Positions 27,073 through 28,791 of a stretch of DNA of 28,791 nucleotides are shown here, one piece after another. The translations under genes were made by a program, and so were the position numbers. Below the pieces are notes generated by a model, which saw only the letters and a program-made list of their open reading frames with translations, did no database searches and was not told the origin of the DNA. Each line of letters opens with the position of its first letter. Position 1 is the stretch's first letter. The DNA is from JANNRA01 sp031401035 (lineage in GTDB: Bacteria > Desulfobacterota > Binatia > HRBIN30 > CADEER01), in the NCBI GenBank assembly GCA_031401035.1, contig JANNRA010000047.1, positions 1 through 28,791 on the forward strand. Reading direction: 5' to 3'.

Positions 27073-27971
27073 TGCCACGGCAGGCGTCCGCAGTATGCCC
27101 GATGCCGCGCGCCGGGCTCGACGCCGCCGGGCTGGCGCGCCTGCGCGCCGCCGCCGCCAGCCGGGGCGTCGATCCCGCCGCCCCGCTGTTCGCCCCCGAC
27201 AGCATCACCCGGCGGGTCAACCGCGAAGCCGTCCTGCTGCTCGGCGGCGGCCGCGCCCTGCTGCTGCAGCTCGCCCACCCCCTCGTCGCCGCCGGCGTCG
27301 CCGCCCACAGCCGCTTCGAACAGGAACCGCTGCGGCGCCTGTGGCGCACACTCGAGCGCACCCTGACGATCGCCTTCGGCAGCGGCGCCGAGGCGCTCGC
27401 GGCGGTGCGCCGCATCGAGGGTGCGCACGTGCGCGTGCGCGGCAGGCTGGGCGAGGCGTGCGGACCCTTCCGGCGCGGCACGCCGTACGACGCCAACGAC
27501 CCGGCGCTGCTGTTCTGGGTGCATGCCACCCTCGTCGACAGCGCCCTGGTCGCCTACCAGCGCTTCGTCGCGCCCTTGTCGGTGGCGGAGCGGCGGCGCT
27601 TCTACGACGAATCGCGCCGCAGCGCCCGACTGTTCGGCATCCCGGCGCGCTGCATCCCGGCCGACGAGGCAGCATTTCAAGCCTACATGCGCGACATGCT
27701 GCGCGGGCCGACGCTGACCGTCGGCCGTGACGCGCGCAGCATCGCCGCGGCGCTGTTGAGCCCGCCCCTGCCGCCGCCCCTGCGCCAGCTCGCCGGCGCG
27801 GCGCGTCTGCTCACCGTCGGGCTGCTGCCGCCGCCGATCCGGCGCCGCTACGCGTTGCCGTGGGGCCCGCTGCGCGAACGCAGTCTGGACGCCGCGGCCG
27901 CGCTGCTGCGCGTCGGCCTGCCGCTGCTGCCGGCGCCGCTGCGCGAATTTCCGCAGGCACGCGGCGCCTGA
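27072..27971 (+). CDS. DUF2236 / MpaB-type oxygenase family protein
   Basis: This 299-residue protein belongs to the DUF2236 family, which includes fungal MpaB and the latex-clearing rubber oxygenase Lcp; several members bind heme b and cleave C=C bonds. The N-terminal domain reads DSITRRVNREAVLLLGGGRALLLQLAHPLVAAGV, given here only as a landmark in two parts: residues ~35-50 and a histidine at LAHP. It continues with FWVHATLVDSALVAY, whose histidine matches the family's heme-ligand region, and LSVAERRRFYDESRRSARLFGIP. No signal peptide is evident. Two starts are possible: ATG 27072 and ATG 27102, neither with a good ribosome binding site. The real substrate cannot be told from sequence. Confidence 0.85.
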   Translation: MPRQASAVCPMPRAGLDAAGLARLRAAAASRGVDPAAPLFAPDSITRRVNREAVLLLGGGRALLLQLAHPLVAAGVAAHSRFEQEPLRRLWRTLERTLTIAFGSGAEALAAVRRIEGAHVRVRGRLGEACGPFRRGTPYDANDPALLFWVHATLVDSALVAYQRFVAPLSVAERRRFYDESRRSARLFGIPARCIPADEAAFQAYMRDMLRGPTLTVGRDARSIAAALLSPPLPPPLRQLAGAARLLTVGLLPPPIRRRYALPWGPLRERSLDAAAALLRVGLPLLPAPLREFPQARGA

Positions 27972-28024
27972 GCGGTTGCCAGGTTGGATTCTCCTGTGGG
28001 CCGTGCTTGGCTCCGGCGTCCGCC

Positions 28025-28627
28025 ATGATGCTCGACCACCTCCTGCTGGCGGCCTTTGCCGGCACCGCGCTGGCCGACTGGATCGCCGTCGCGCGCGGCT
28101 GGCAGGCGCTGCGCTGGGTCGCCAAGCCGGCGGCGCTCGCCCTGTTGCTGTTGTGGGCGGCGCTCGCCCCGTCAGCCGGGTGGCCGCTGCTGGCGGCGCT
28201 GACCTTCTCGCTGCTCGGCGACGTCTACCTGATGCTGCCGGCGAACCTCTTCGCCGCCGGCCTCGGCGCCTTCCTGATCGGACACGTATGCTACCTGTTC
28301 GCCTTCGACGCGCCGCTGCTGGCGCGCGGCCTGTGGCTGGTCGGCGTGCTGGGGCTGGCGACTCCGGTGACGCTGCGCATCCTGCGCGCCATCCCGGCGG
28401 CGCCGCTGCGCGTCGCCGTCGTGGCATACATGCTGGTGCTTGCCGCCATGGTCGCCTCGGCGGCGGCCTCCGGCAGCCTTCTCGCCGCGCTCGGGGCGGC
28501 GCTGTTCATGTTATCGGATTCGATGATCGCGTGGAGTCGCTTCGTGGCACCGTTCCCCGGCGCGCGCCTGGCGAACATCGTCACGTACCACGTCGGGCAG
28601 TACCTGTTGGTGTCGGTGCTGAGGTGA
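28025..28627 (+). CDS. YhhN family membrane protein (lysoplasmalogenase-like)
   Basis: This 200-residue, strongly hydrophobic protein has about eight membrane helices. It carries the YhhN/TMEM86 family motifs: SLLGDVYLMLP with its conserved aspartate in the middle, and FMLSDSMIAW in the C-terminal part. Vertebrate TMEM86B and some bacterial YhhN proteins hydrolyse the vinyl-ether bond of lysoplasmalogens; whether this one does is inference. The start is at a double ATG (28025/28028). It lies 53 bases after the MpaB-type gene on the same strand and may be co-transcribed with it. Confidence 0.85.
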   Translation: MMLDHLLLAAFAGTALADWIAVARGWQALRWVAKPAALALLLLWAALAPSAGWPLLAALTFSLLGDVYLMLPANLFAAGLGAFLIGHVCYLFAFDAPLLARGLWLVGVLGLATPVTLRILRAIPAAPLRVAVVAYMLVLAAMVASAAASGSLLAALGAALFMLSDSMIAWSRFVAPFPGARLANIVTYHVGQYLLVSVLR

Positions 28628-28639
28628 ATGGGGAAGGTG

Positions 28640-28791
28640 ACCGGTGCTGGCCGATGTGGAGTGGGGGGGGGGCGCGCCCCGGGCCGGGGCCGCGCGGGGG
28701 GGCCGGGGGAGCCCCCCCCCAGTACACGCGGGGGGGGGGGCCCCCCCCGCCAAACCGGCGGCCCGGCGGCCAATCCCCCGGCAAACCCCCC
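28640..28791. other. Low-complexity G/C homopolymer contig end
   Basis: After the YhhN stop codon the sequence turns into long runs of G and C (for example 28664-28672, 28711-28720, 28729-28748) with no gene. It mirrors positions 1-140 and is best explained as an assembly or read-quality artefact. Confidence 0.7.

Overview
The window is a 28.8 kb piece of a very GC-rich bacterial chromosome, apparently a whole contig because both ends decay into G/C homopolymer runs. It is gene-dense and holds almost only housekeeping genes. I see no insertion sequence, phage, CRISPR array or integron. Two secreted, cysteine-rich proteins (one with CGNG-type and C-D-x-N-x-C-T repeats, one with paired dockerin-like repeats), a PASTA-bearing FtsI and the general gene order suggest a lineage near the former Deltaproteobacteria, such as Myxococcota or Candidatus Binatia. 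That placement is inference; there is no rRNA gene here to test it.

From right to left, positions 22512 to 1792 form one long co-directional minus-strand block. It opens with a glycerophosphodiester phosphodiesterase. Next comes the macromolecular-synthesis set rpsU-cvpA-dnaG-rpoD, then a CAT-anticodon tRNA whose 5' end overlaps the rpoD stop codon, a C4 zinc-ribbon coiled-coil protein, and the RNase P RNA with an intrinsic terminator. A consensus sigma-70 promoter and a three-copy MraZ operator then start the division and cell wall (dcw) cluster: mraZ-ftsL-ftsI-murF-mraY-murD-ftsW-murG-murC-murB-ftsQ-ftsA-ftsZ. Most neighbours overlap by 1 to 16 nt, as in a translationally coupled operon. 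The cluster lacks rsmH (between mraZ and ftsL), murE (between ftsI and murF) and ddl (between murB and ftsQ), with no remnants in the junctions.

Left of ftsZ lies a hairpin and then a secreted cysteine-rich repeat protein (1518-145, minus). To the right, reading plus, are prmA-rsmE (4 nt overlap) and gshB, followed by tRNA-Phe with its own promoter. Beyond these are a small HTH regulator (minus), a secreted dockerin-like cysteine-rich protein with a strong terminator (minus), a DUF2236/MpaB-type oxygenase and a YhhN-family membrane protein (both plus).

Functionally, the window ties together replication priming (DnaG), transcription initiation (RpoD), translation (S21, tRNAs, RNase P, rRNA and L11 methylation) and septal peptidoglycan synthesis. 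No clearly new multi-gene system is visible. The most notable points are the gene losses inside the dcw cluster, the rpoD stop codon lying inside a tRNA just upstream of rnpB, the MraZ operator layout, and the two secreted cysteine-rich proteins.
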